A DNA stretch of 64,000 bases from NCBI GenBank assembly GCA_009767595.1, contig VSDK01004644.1, positions 86,122-150,121 on the forward strand, given 5' to 3'. The position numbers and the translations under genes are program-made. Source of the DNA: Symbiodinium kawagutii (taxonomy: Eukaryota > Sar > Dinophyceae > Suessiales > Symbiodiniaceae). Positions 31,478-41,703 of the stretch are shown here, piece after piece (the stretch's first letter is position 1; the number at the start of each line of letters is the position of its first letter). The notes under the pieces are model-generated. The model did no database searches. It saw only the letters and a list, made by a program, of their open reading frames with translations, and was not told where the DNA came from.

Positions 31478-33738
31478 GCAAAGGTGACAAGGAGCTCATT
31501 GGGAGTTCAGAAGTGCCGACCTCTAGACAAGGATGGGGTAGGCCGATACGGTGCTACTACAAAGGGAGGCACAGAACCATCCATGATGGTGGAGGATTGT
31601 GCTCTCCAGGAAGATGGCCCGTGGCAGAAAGGAAGCCATTGGGAGAGGGCAAGGCTGTCTCAGTGGCAGCATGCTTCAAGAAGATATTTTTGAAGTGGGT
31701 TCTGAATCAAGACCGGTCAGGGCTTACCGTCAAGGACTTGTTCTGGAAGCTGGCGGCGGGAAAGTTTCAGTCATCACCGTTCGATGAGTGGATGCCAAGC
31801 TTCAGGAATGAATTGGATGAGTTCCTGAAGGGACAGGGGATGTCACCGGACAAGAGGTCGGGTGATAGAAGGACGGAGGTCCACTTCAGGAGGCTGCAGG
31901 AGGTTATCAGGCTTCTGCAGGATGAGGACTGTGATTGGATCACGGAGCTGGTGGAAGAAGGTGTTCCACTCGGTGTGGATGAAACCATGCCGAGAGTGGA
32001 AGGGGTGTTCGAACTCAAGACGAAATGGAACTTGGACTTCACGGACGCCGAGTTCCAGGATGTGACGGCCGACAACTACCGGTCAGCAGAAGAAAATGCG
32101 GAAGACATTGAGAGGCAGGTTTTGCAAGAGGTGGAGGCTGGCTTCATCATTGCAAAGGACATGGCGGAGGTGGCGTCCGAGTACAAGGGACGCTTAGCTG
32201 TGGCGGCCCTTGGCGCGGTACCGAAGGAGCTTGGATCCTCGGTAGTGAGGATAGTCCACGACGGATCGTACTCGGTGGACGTGAATCACAGGATAAAAGT
32301 GTTGGACAAATTAAGATTTCCTGTGATCGATGATGCTGCGGGAATCATCCTGCAGCTTGAGGAGGAAACCAGGGAGCGTGGCGGAGTGAGGATGTCGCTG
32401 CTTTACGACGTCTCACATGCACACAAGCTGGTTCCAATCAAGAAGAGGGATTGGGGCCTCCAGGCATTTAGGCTCCCTGGAGGCAGGCAAGAGGGCAAGG
32501 TCTTCCTCCACACAAGGGGGACCTTTGGCATCGCTTCGGCAGCCTACTGGTGGCAACGCCTGGCAGCGAACATTGTCAGGACCATCCACAGGCTGGCAGG
32601 GCGAGAGCTTGGAGTTCTTCATTTACTCTTCGCGGATGACGGCTGGCTGACAGCGGTGGGAGAGTTCTTCTGGAGGAGGCTCCTCTTTTGGGTCTTTTGC
32701 CTGGATCTGCTGGAGGTCCCTCTTAGCTGGAAGAAGGTGAGAGGGGGGACATCGGTCCAGTGGATAGGCTACCAGATAAACATCCAGGATTTCAGGCTGG
32801 GTGTTTCCGAAAGGAAGGTTAAGTGGATGCTAGAGTGGCATGAGAAGCATGCCGCTTCGGGAGGAGTGGTTGGCAGAGATCTCAAATCGGCTTTGGGAAG
32901 GTTTGGGTTTGTGGCTGGGGCTCTGCCCCACGTGAGACCCTTCTTGGGCCCGATGTACGCCTGGGCTGCTGTCCTAGCCCCAGGCACTTTTGCAAAGTTC
33001 CCTGACGCAGTGGCAGTGCTGTTGGAGTATGTCATGGGTGAGGTGAAGAAGACACCCATGACGAGACCAAGAAGTGTGCCTGAGCAGTCTCTTGAGCTGT
33101 TTAGGGTGGACGCCAAGGCGGAAGGTGACCTGGTGGTAGTAGGAGGATGGGAAACGGGAGGCTGTGAAGATACAGCCTCCTCAAGATGGTTCTCAGTCAC
33201 ACTCACGAGGAAGAATGCGCCGTGGGTGTTCCTGAAGGGAGCGCCGTTCAGAAACATAGCTTCTTTGGAGCTTACAGCGGTGCTGGTGGCGACCATAGTG
33301 TTTGGACGGGACCTCTCGGACTTCTCTAGTAGGCCCAGGATCACTGTTACAGGTTCGACGGACAATCTTGGCAACATGCATGTTCTTCGCCACTTCATGT
33401 CTTGTAAGTTCCCCCTTTCTGTAGTGGTCATGGAGCTTGCCATGTGGTTGAAGCGCTTCAACATGGAGCTTGACTTAGGGTGGATACCGAGGGGCCAAAA
33501 CGTCGAGGCCGACGCGCTCACGAACCTCGAGTTCGAAGGCTTCAGTTCTGCATTCAGAATCGAGGTGGACTTTGAGAAAATCGAATTCCTGGTTCTGAAC
33601 ACCTTGATGGAGAAGGCGGGCAGCTTGGATGACGAGATACGTCTCGCGAAATCATCCAAGGAGGTCAAGGGTGACCGTCCACAGAAGGACGCGTCAAAAA
33701 GGAAGAGAGGTCAAACCAAGTGGGAGGACCCTTGGTGA
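31370..33738 (+). CDS. Reverse transcriptase-RNase H of element 1
   Basis: Copies element RNA into DNA and degrades the RNA strand. Frame open from the G7 run; first ATG codons just after 31402. A linker with HDGGG...SPGRW matches element 2. RT: VHDGSYSVDVNHRIKVLDK, LLYDVSHAHK (catalytic Asp 32407-32409), TRGTFGIASAAYWWQ, LFADDG (Asp pair 32635-32640). RNase H: FRVDAKAE, ASLELTA, GSTDNLGN and NVEADALTN supply the D-E-D-D set. About 778 residues, ending TGA 33736-33738, 29 bp before B1. RT and RNase H sequences are of the DIRS/Ngaro type by motif order, without a separate protease. This frame looks intact. Confidence 0.88.
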
Positions 33739-33767
33739 GAGAGGGTGTGGCTTGGCCATCATCTAAA

Positions 33768-33944
33768 GGGGGGGAAAGGGTGATGGCAAAGCCATACCCG
33801 AAGATAGCTGCCAGCTCTAAAGGACCTGGCAGAAACAGCTGCTGGATCAAGAGGATCCAGTAGAAAGTAAGGCAGACAAAGAACACTGCGCATCCCAGAA
33901 AATAAGAAGATGTGCTCTGCCTGCTGGAAGGGAGGGAGTGACGT
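33768..33944 (+). repeat. Split direct repeat B1 of element 1
   Basis: 177 bp, identical to 34064-34240. Begins with G7. Its last two bases (GT) are also the first two of A2. Confidence 0.95.
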
Positions 33945-34005
33945 GTAGTGGAACTCGTTCCTCGGAATGTCATGACCGAACGAACAGCCACTGGGTTCAA
34001 GTCAT
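33943..34005 (+). repeat. Split direct repeat A2 of element 1
   Basis: 63 bp, identical to A1. Overlaps B1 by the dinucleotide GT, the likely crossover core. Confidence 0.95.
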
Positions 34006-34063
34006 CCCGCCGCCAACCCCTTTCACCACCAGTGTTTGGGGACACCCTCTCGCGCAGTGTCGC

Positions 34064-34240
34064 GGGGGGGAAAGGGTGATGGCAAAGCCATACCCGAAGA
34101 TAGCTGCCAGCTCTAAAGGACCTGGCAGAAACAGCTGCTGGATCAAGAGGATCCAGTAGAAAGTAAGGCAGACAAAGAACACTGCGCATCCCAGAAAATA
34201 AGAAGATGTGCTCTGCCTGCTGGAAGGGAGGGAGTGACGT
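34064..34240 (+). repeat. Split direct repeat B2 of element 1
   Basis: 177 bp, identical to B1; separated from A2 by a 58-bp spacer (34006-34063). Marks the 3' end of the element. Confidence 0.95.
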
Positions 34241-35554
34241 TTTGATTCTACACAGATTGATCTTGCAGATGAGTTCGACAGTCCTGCATATCCTTTCACT
34301 ACACCTGTCCTTTCGCACATTTCCCACACCTCTGCCGCTCTCCCTTTCGCGCACCTCTCCAGCTTTCCTGGACCATGTCTCTTGGGTTCCTGTCAAGAGA
34401 TTACATGATTTCCTGGTTGAACAACATCGGAAGCTCTGGTCCAAGTCTGATGCAGCTCTGGTTTGAATCATCGAAATGATCATGATGAGGATCATTGTGT
34501 TGAACATCATAATCAGCTTCATCATTGAACAGGATTAAACAATGTGAGCCACTCTTAGCTACCAGTAACCATAATCAACAAATTTAATCCAAGGTTGTAT
34601 CTTGCTAACCCAAGTGTAGCTACCATTGACCCCTGCTAAACATAGGTTAAACCGCATCATTGCTGAGGCCAAATGCCGAGAAGGACCTGCACTGGCAGCG
34701 ACATCAGGAGCATTTGGCCTACTTGAAAAGTCTTGGCAGTGACTTGGGCCCAGCGGAAAGATGAAGCGATTTGGGAAATCCGAGGGGTGGATTAATGGCT
34801 GATGATTAATGGCTGATGATCGGTGGCTGATGATTAATGGTTGATGATTTGTCCTTGATGATTGATGGTTGATGATTAATGGAAAGATGGTGATTGATGT
34901 ATGTTGATGGTTCTCATGAAGCAATAATCAACCATTCATCATCGTTAAATACAATTCGCATTTCTATCATTTACACAATTTGATGCTAAGGATCGTTAGC
35001 GGCTAGGAATGATACACATGCTTGGCAGTAGTTGATGATATGAGTCCCCTGTGCTTGAAGTGTCACTGGTTGACCCCCTCATCCGCCCCCATTCCTGCAA
35101 TGGATGAATGATTGAACGAAGGGGCAACTCCCCTCCCTAATGATGAATGGAATCCCTGTGATTTCTGCGCAGTGCTTTGGATGGCAAAGTGATGATACTT
35201 GGTTGCTTGCGAGTTCATCCGTGGCGCACACATTTCTTCCTGATACCCTCCCTCCTTCATGCTCATGGTTGCAGACAAAGCGGCTCCATGCTTCGTTCAC
35301 CTCTCTGGACCCTCAATGTTCATTGTGGCTACTCAAGGCTTGATCATGGTACTGGACTTATAATGACTTAGATGTGAGTCTGTTTTCGACCACTCAAATG
35401 CCCAGCATTGATGGGAACACACGAAGAAGAGGACTAGTGGATCTCTTTTGTTAAGTGCGAGCCTTGAAACTGTCCTTGTGCTTTTTAAGGGGAAACCTGG
35501 GATTGTCACGAAACCAGAGATGGCAGTGCACCACGCCAAGGTGAAGCTTACAAA
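34241..35554. other. Non-coding region
   Basis: Contains GATGATTAATGGCT/ACCATTAATC word repeats (34795-34900). No supported gene. Confidence 0.5.
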
Positions 35555-35743
35555 ATGGCAGTGGAAGATACCGGTGGGGCTTCAGCATCACCAGCCAAAG
35601 ACAGTGAGGCGAAGCATGGTGGGAGTCTTCAGAATGATGCTGCGCATCATGTCCACTGGTTGGAAGACTCATGTATTTCTGCATTGCAGGTTGCCGCCAC
35701 CACATGTGCTTCCACTCAAGGCAGGGTTATGTGGCCAGACTAG
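35555..35743 (+). CDS. Short ORF, hypothetical protein, 62 aa
   Basis: ATG 35555 to TAG 35741-35743. The peptide MAVEDTGGASASPAKDSEAK continues polar and Ala/Ser-rich, unlike the neighbouring frames. It may be one exon; TTGCAG/GTTGCC near 35687-35695 could be a donor. Function unknown. Confidence 0.3.
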   Translation: MAVEDTGGASASPAKDSEAKHGGSLQNDAAHHVHWLEDSCISALQVAATTCASTQGRVMWPD

Positions 35744-35950
35744 TGGGTGGTAGAGACGGATTGCTGTAGGCAGCCAGCTGAATGCCATCTACTTGGATTG
35801 TCATATCAAGAAACCGTTCATTCAAATTTCTCACAGCGCCGTTGCCTGGCATCCTGATCAATTCCCAAAGCTGACGGAAATTATTGGTTCAATGAACAAT
35901 GAATCAACTGGTTTCATCAACCAGTTGCGAAACAAGAAAAACATGCAACC

Positions 35951-36064
35951 ATATGGGTGTTTCTCAAAATAGAGGTACCTCCCAAGTCATCCTTTTTGAA
36001 TCATTTATAGTAATTGGCCAGCCAGTTTGTGGGGTTCCCAAACCGGCTTGAGAAACCACCATAT
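35951..36064. mobile_element. MITE-like element, GTTTCTCAA-end family, copy 3
   Basis: 114 bp. Left end ATATGGGTGTTTCTCAA, right end TTGAGAAACCACCATAT; nearly perfect inverted repeats. Internal AGAGGTACC and GGGGTTCCC blocks match the other copies. Confidence 0.75.
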
Positions 36065-36884
36065 GCAAAGACTAAAAACAGTACAAATTCCAAAACTTCC
36101 TTCAATAGTAGGAGCCCTGTAGATGCTGTGGTTTCTCAAGCCGTAGTGGGGCCCGGCTGATAGTAAAACATCCAAAACGTCCAAAACTTTGATCAGTTGC
36201 GATGGTGGGAGCCCTGTAGCTGCTGATGCCCACCCTTCGCTCCAGGTCCGGAACTCCTGGACTGTTTGAGTGTCTCTGCACCTCGGTGGAGTTTGGGTAG
36301 CGTCCCATGGAGCCCACTGGGAGTGCTGAGTGATGCAAGCTGTTGCCACTGGGGGTAGCGCTTCAGATGTTTGGATATGTTTGATGCATGAGATCATCAT
36401 TGAGGACTATTGTCACAGACTATTGTCACAGACTATTGTCCATTGTTAGGAACATGCGTAGGAATGGAAATGGAATCTCTGGGTGCCATGGGCACTTGAA
36501 CCATTTTGAACTTCACGTGAAGTTCAGAAAGGTGTCCTCCACACTCCGTGACGATTCGCTGAGGTGAAGCACCTCTTTGATGAGAAGGACGACTACAGTC
36601 GAGAGACGTCAATGGTTCGTGACTTAGACATTCAGATTCCTCTTCTTAAACAATTTCTGGTAGCCAAAGTTGATTATCAGCAAACCATTTCAATGGTTTG
36701 AAGAGATGATTTCTTGATTTCTAAATCCATTTTTGTCAGCAAAGCTCTGTTGAGCCTCACCTGTTCCGAGTATCCCAAAAGGTGTAGAGCCGGCCACCAA
36801 GTTGGTTCCAATTGATTCATTGTTCGGGCCAGGGCCAACTAAGATGTGTCGTTCCGAGCCATGATCAACCATCATTTGCGCCAG

Positions 36885-37165
36885 TGATCATGGTCAACCA
36901 TCATGCATCATCAACCATCATGCATCATCAACCATCATCATCAGCCATCAACCATCATCCAACCATCATCCAACCATCATCCAACAATCATCCAACCATC
37001 ATCCAACCATCATCCAATCATCATCCAACCGTCATCCAACCATCATCCAACCATCATCCAACCATCATCCAACAATCATCCAACCATCATCCAACCATCA
37101 TCCAATCATCATCCAACCGTCACCCAACCATCATCCAACCATCATCCAACCATCATCCAACCTGT
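36885..37165 (+). repeat. 11-bp minisatellite, ATCATCCAACC
   Basis: About 20 units of ATCATCCAACC/ATCAACCATC. An 11-bp period keeps three frames open and gives an 11-residue peptide period (HHPTIIQPSSN). The long frames at 36812-37304 are therefore repeat artefacts. Confidence 0.9.
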
Positions 37166-37386
37166 TCAACAACCTGGAGCAGGTGGAGAAACACTTGGAC
37201 GAAGCCATTGCCGAAGTCACATCCCCGCCACCTACGGAGAAGGCATGGACGAGATGAGGATCAGCAAAAAAATCAGAGTTTTTAATATAGTGGTTTCACT
37301 TTAATTATGAGATTTACAATTCTATCAAAGGATAGCAAGAAGAATCAGAGTTCGTCAAAATCTGAGTTGCAAATGTCTCAATTTTA

Positions 37387-37644
37387 ATGGATGCAAAGTT
37401 GATGCATGCACCGTGCAACCTTGCAACTTTGAGATTTTGTTTGGACATAAGAATTGCTCATGATCAAATCTATAAAGCCCTTCTTGAATGGGAAACTGCT
37501 ATCAGTGCTTCCCACCTGAGAAGAAAAATGGCCAAACACGAGAAACCTTGGCCCGTTCTTGGGAAATGTCTCGAGCATATCCTTCGTGCCCTAAATTTCT
37601 CGCTGGCACAGCTCATGTACAGGCGGCCAGCCCGCGACCGCTGA
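37387..37644 (+). CDS. Short ORF, hypothetical protein, 85 aa
   Basis: ATG 37387 to TGA 37642-37644. It reads MDAKLMHAPCNLATLRFCLD then LRRKMAKHEKPWPVLGKCLE and is mildly basic and helical. No family recognised and no splice signals needed. Overlapping frames on both strands are weaker. Confidence 0.35.
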   Translation: MDAKLMHAPCNLATLRFCLDIRIAHDQIYKALLEWETAISASHLRRKMAKHEKPWPVLGKCLEHILRALNFSLAQLMYRRPARDR

Positions 37645-37784
37645 CCACTCCTGGCAGAGGCACGCTGAGCAAAGTTCTCCTGAGACAGTGGGAGGTTTAA
37701 CATGGTTTAATATGGCTACTATGGTATAAGCAGTTTAGTTGTGTTTTCTCTCAATCTGTTCTAGTGAGCTTCATTTCTGACAGG

Positions 37785-37952
37785 CTAAGGGCATTGAAAC
37801 GTCTCTGTTCCTTGAGCCCTGAGACTTCTCTGTTTGGAAACGCCGACGTGCGCAGGTGTGAGAGATGTATTGAAAATGACTCCAACCACGGTGGAGAATT
37901 GGTCCCAGGCTGTTTGAGCGGCTTCAGGGAGGGTCGGGAGGGCATCGGCCAT
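37785..37952 (-). CDS. Small ORF, hypothetical protein, 55 aa (minus strand)
   Basis: ATG at 37952-37950 opens MADALPTLPEAAQTAWDQFS then TVVGVIFNTSLTPAHVGVSK, with G/C-rich third positions over the first 42 codons, and ends at TAG 37787-37785. The tail may be intronic. It is below usual ORF size limits. The opposing plus-strand frame (37764-38009) is less codon-like. Confidence 0.4.
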   Translation of the reverse strand: MADALPTLPEAAQTAWDQFSTVVGVIFNTSLTPAHVGVSKQRSLRAQGTETFQCP

Positions 37953-38439
37953 GAAAAATCACCATGGAAGGACCATCAATGGCGTTTCGCAGGTGGTGAG
38001 CGGCTTTGATTGTCGCCAGGTTGAAGATCGTGAGATTTGGGATAAGCTGAGATCACAGTTGCTGCGACCTCAATCCCTGGGTGCTGAGGACCCCAAGTGA
38101 GGTAATGTAACGTACCTCAATTCTTATGCCTTGTTGCTTTCCGTATGTTTCCAGCTCGTACAGGTGACAATGATCAGTTGGGGTTGAGGAGTACCATGAC
38201 TTGTGGACTCACTTGATGTTTGATTATGCTTCGCACGGTGAAGACTCAGACTTGACCGAGGCAGAGTCTGGAGGATTCCGTCGGGGAACTTACCAGGAAG
38301 ACCATGCAGGAAGCTCAGCTGATGGAAACGACACGGACTCTGGATCAACCGTGGACCTTCAGCCGATGTTTCGAGGCCCAAACGTCGTACGGGTGGCGAT
38401 CTCACTGCCTCTCATCCATCTTGGCCAAAGGATGCTGGG
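37953..38439. other. Mostly non-coding region
   Basis: An acidic plus-strand frame (38201-38521) reads DSDLTEAESGGFRRGTYQED and may be exon material; borders unclear. Confidence 0.3.
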
Positions 38440-38569
38440 ATGCCGGGTTTCTTCCAGGTTCATAGGGCCTCTTTCCCACAGGGCCCCATTGCGTCGCGCC
38501 GTTCGTCCCGGGAGACTATGAGTGAGCACAGTTCTTCGGACGTCTCCTCCTCCTATGCCAAGGCCATTG
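38440..38569 (+). CDS. Exon-like segment, hypothetical protein
   Basis: Frame MPGFFQVHRASFPQGPIASR then RETMSEHSSSDVSSSYAKAI, ending at a GCCATTG/GTGGGT donor-like site (38569/38570). ATG 38518 has a favourable context and could be the real start, giving a Ser-rich N-terminus. A TTCTTCCAG/GTTCATAG site at 38450-38464 could be an acceptor. Family not recognised. Confidence 0.35.
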
Positions 38570-39000
38570 GTGGGTTTGGGTGGGAGAGGGATACACTGCA
38601 CTGTACTTCGCCCATGATAGTCTCGTCTTGGGGAGCTGGAAGATCTGTTTGAATGAGCAAGTACCCCCCTTTATCGCTTAATTCTTGGACATCTTACATC
38701 AGCGATCTATTAGAGTTCCAATCGATGAATTCCGCATTGACCCAAGGGTGTTCTTTGCGTGGCTAAAGGAACATCATTGCAGGACCAGGATTCCTGAAAA
38801 CTCCTCGATCAAGCCAAACCAACCCACACTAACTTCAATGGCACAAATGGCTAGCTGCTCTCAGAATTTATGTATCCCTATTACTCTGGTTTGGAGGGTT
38901 CGGCTTAAGTCGGTTGAAACTCAATGCGCCATGGAACACATTTTTAACATATTCGCTGCCACCCTTTTGTTTGACCACCCATAATTAGAGATTCGACGTG

Positions 39001-39210
39001 CAGCATATAATTTTGCGGGGGTGGGACATTTGATGACTCTTTNNNNNNNNNNGTAGTAGAAGTCGTTCCCTGATGGAAATCTATGAAACAGATAGTTAGA
39101 TAGTTTTGCGCGATGGGACATTTGATGACCCTGATCCTCAAGCATTCCCCGCAATGAAGTATCTATGAAACATATAGTCTTGCGAGGGTCGGACATTTGA
39201 TGATCTCTTG
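39001..39210. repeat. Tandem repeat containing an assembly gap
   Basis: GGGACATTTGATGA or close variants occur at about 39022, 39114 and 39190, each preceded by TTTTGCG or CTTGCGAGGG, and the last two also by TATCTATGAAACA-type sequence. The 10-N gap (39043-39052) falls inside the array. Confidence 0.75.
39043..39052. other. Assembly gap (10 N)
   Basis: Ten undetermined bases; the true length is probably unknown. Confidence 0.98.
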
Positions 39211-40544
39211 TTGGGGGTGGTCCAACGTCCGGGTTGATTATGTGTATTTCATAAAATGATGTGCAGATGTTATGATATTTACTTATTTTTATCAATATAT
39301 AGATATTTATCAATATGTATCTATAGACACAGAACAAGTATTGACATGCATAGATACATATGTAATTTGTTTTGATTTAGTTAAAGCATTGATGCATGTC
39401 GCAGAAGCTGACGAAACAACCTCAGTGTGCCTCAGGGGCACAGTTCCATGGCTTCAGCACACTCGCGGCAATACGCTGAGTGGGGGACCCCAGAGAGAAA
39501 GAGGAGGTGAGACAGCGACCGAAAAACGCGGGGAGATGCACACGAACACACTCACCATATTCTCAGTGACATCAACAGCAGAGAGGAGTAACTGCAAGGA
39601 TTGTTGAAACTGAGGCAAGGATCAATGGAACCAGAGGTGCAGCCCTTGGGAGCCATTGCAGCAGCAGATGTTTGGAGATGCCACCAGCAGTGCATCCATG
39701 GGTCCATGGGGTGAGGTCCACAGGGATTCTCGATGCGTGTGACGGCCTTAGAGCGGGATGGTTTCAGACCACTGCTGCAGTAAGACAGGAAGGGATCATG
39801 GCATCATAGGGTTCCACCGCTTTACCCAATTCCGACAGAGCTTTCTGTATTTTTGGCTTCCACTTGCGTTTCCTGTTTTATTTCTTTTGCTTGGCTTTCT
39901 AAATCTCTTGCTTTCTTGATTCTCCCTTAAAAACCTCAAAGCTCCCAGGCTGTAAATAACAGGTAAATAAGAAGTGACAACTCGAATGCAGCATCCAGAA
40001 GAACAAGCTGCACAGAAATCCCAAAACAATGACCGCCTGAAGAACAACTCAATCCCACATCAATTCGGCACTCTCCAAAAAGATCAAACAAGTGCGTGTC
40101 TTGGGCAGGGCAACACCTTTATGGGATCCTTCCTTTTCCATTGAAAAACTGGCAGATTTTCCAGCATGGTCAATCGCCAGCGCGGAGTGCAAAAAATGGT
40201 ACCATTAAGTGAGCTCAACGGACATGTATCAACCGAGTGAACCATCAACGACCATTAACCCACACCCCATCATTGAGCATCAACCACCATTCATCAATCA
40301 TTCATCAAGTGGCTTTTTCTCAAAATAGGGGTACCCCAAGTCATCCATTAATAGTCATCCATTAATAGTCATCCCACATCAAGCGCGGTTCAACCATGGT
40401 TCAACCATGGTTCAACCACCATGACCTGGTGGATCTGAGGCAGCTGAGTTGCCGAAGCGACAGCAGTGGTGCCTCGGTGCCGTATGGAGCTCAGTCTCAA
40501 CCGCAACAGCCTATGGTTCGTCTACCAACAAGAAGTGTATGGTT

Positions 40545-40800
40545 GACCCATAGATAGGTGGTCAACCCATAGGTAGGTGGTTGAATAGCTGATAGGTGGT
40601 TGACCCAATAGTAATCCATAGATACTGATAGGTGGTCAACCCATAGGTAGGTGGTTGAATAGCTGATAGGTGGTCAACCATACAAATAAGTGAGCTGTGG
40701 CCCCCCATAGGAATCGGTGATAGCTCAACAGTGGTAGGTGGTTGAATAGCTCAATAGTGGCAGGTGGTTGAATAGCTCAACAGGTTGCATAGCTCAACAG
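40545..40800 (+). repeat. Tandem repeat GATAGGTGGTCAACCCATAG type
   Basis: A block with GATAGGTGGTCAACCCATAG and AGGTAGGTGGTTGAATAGCT is duplicated (about 40552-40600 and 40628-40676), followed by decaying AGGTGGTTGAATAGCTCAA units. Confidence 0.8.
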
Positions 40801-40944
40801 TGCACGTGCAATCAATAGGTGGTTCTATCAATAGCAACCACCATGAGTGGTGAAACGATTGGTGAAGGATCGAAGTTTATGGTCCAAGAATGTTGGGTGG
40901 TTGATTGGTGGTTGTATCAATAGTTGCTGGTTGATAAGCTAACA

Positions 40945-41101
40945 AACAAACAAACAAACCAATTAACAGACAAACAAACACACAAACAAAATACACGAAC
41001 GAACGAACGAACGAGCGAGCGAGCGAACGAACGAAAGAACAAACAATCAAACAGAAAGACCGACAGACAGACGGACAAACAAACAAACAAACAAACTAAC
41101 C
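40945..41101 (+). repeat. Composite tetranucleotide array (AAAC/GAAC/GAGC/AGAC)n
   Basis: Runs of AAAC, then GAAC, GAGC, GAAC again, GACA, and AAAC. Gradual unit change suggests stepwise mutation and slippage from one ancestral tetranucleotide. It forces Lys/Asn/Thr-rich or Cys/Val/Phe-rich pseudo-ORFs on the two strands. Confidence 0.9.
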
Positions 41102-41511
41102 AGCGATCAACAGCGGTGGTTCGATGAAGGTAGTAGGTCGTTTGGTAAATTATCAATGGTGGCTTGTACTTGTTGATGATGGTTGATGATGGTTGACTAT
41201 GAGTAATGACGGCTGGAACTATTCGAGGTTTGAACGGTGGTGGAAAACGGTGGGGAACTGGTGGATCTTCGCCGGTGGAAAACATTGGAAGCCTGTTGTA
41301 TTCACAGCACCTGATGGCGCCGGCGCCAAGGCAATTGCCCACTCCCTGCAGTGCCAAAATCATGGCACCAGAAGTGATTGGCCACGTCCTCAGAGTAGCG
41401 AAGGGCACGCAGATCTGGTTTTCTGGTCTCTGAAGCCATGGCTCCATGGCGTTTGCATGGCCAGTACCATGGCTTTAGCCATGGCTTATCCTAACTCCAT
41501 CAGTGCTGTGG

Positions 41512-41703
41512 ATGTGGCATCCTCTGGTTGATTTGTTGGAGCTTGTTGACCTCAACACCCATGTCTCGTTGAAAGAAGACCAGTGGTCGAACATTCTACT
41601 TCGGTATACTCTTGACTCTTTTCTTGGATATTCAAACAATCTGGGGAAACTGCTGAAACGAGTAAACATTCCGTTGATTAAAGGTTTGGCAGAAATTCTT
41701 TAA
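41512..41703 (+). CDS. Short ORF, hypothetical protein, 63 aa
   Basis: ATG 41512 to TAA 41701-41703. It reads DLLELVDLNTHVSLKEDQWS and ends LGKLLKRVNIPLIKGLAEIL, leucine-rich and helical. An upstream GTG keeps the frame open slightly further. No family recognised. Confidence 0.3.
   Translation: MWHPLVDLLELVDLNTHVSLKEDQWSNILLRYTLDSFLGYSNNLGKLLKRVNIPLIKGLAEIL

Larger units (their letters stand above)
27592..34240 (+). mobile_element. YR retrotransposon 1 (DIRS-like, split direct repeats)
   Basis: 6.65 kb. Order: A1 (27592-27654), tyrosine recombinase, Gag, in-frame TGA, methyltransferase-like domain, RT-RNase H, B1 (33768-33944), A2 (33943-34005), spacer, B2 (34064-34240). The A1-genes-B1-A2-B2 layout is the split direct repeat arrangement of PAT/Ngaro-type DIRS-like elements, which integrate by recombination of a circular intermediate. 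No target-site duplication is expected or seen. The coding frames carry four single-base breaks, three of them at or beside G runs, so this copy may be defective although all catalytic motifs remain. Its proteins are homologous to those of the element at 55586-62936. Confidence 0.88.
35744..37386. other. Repeat-rich non-coding region
   Basis: Contains the MITE-like copy at 35951-36064, a related GTGGTTTCTCAAG end at 36126-36138, a triplicated CAGACTATTGTC (36415-36445) and the minisatellite at 36885-37165. No gene seen. Confidence 0.5.
38570..41511. other. Repeat-rich region with assembly gap, no supported gene
   Basis: Contains the gap at 39043-39052 and its flanking repeats, the GATAGGTGGT array (40545-40800), the composite tetranucleotide array (40945-41101), and a partial GTTTCTCAA-family MITE at 40309-40352. 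Competing frames at 41193-41531 are weak. Confidence 0.5.

Noticed and set aside
28810-33738. Long frames antisense to element 1 (e.g. 27827-28561, 32769-33668)
   Set aside because: Shadows of GC-rich transposon genes; no motifs of their own.
33768-34240. B1-A2-B2 block read as a solo LTR or tandem duplication
   Set aside because: A1 is found alone at the 5' end with the coding region between, which fits split direct repeats and not LTRs.
36890-37160. Regular repeat considered as a CRISPR array
   Set aside because: No unique spacers; the units are a simple contiguous minisatellite in a eukaryotic setting.
36812-37304. Two overlapping 133-157 codon ORFs rich in His, Pro, Ile and Ser
   Set aside because: Produced by the 11-bp minisatellite; the same peptide appears in several frames.
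40877-41447. Minus-strand frames with VCLSVCLSVFLF-type hydrophobic sequence
   Set aside because: Translation of the tetranucleotide array, not a membrane protein.
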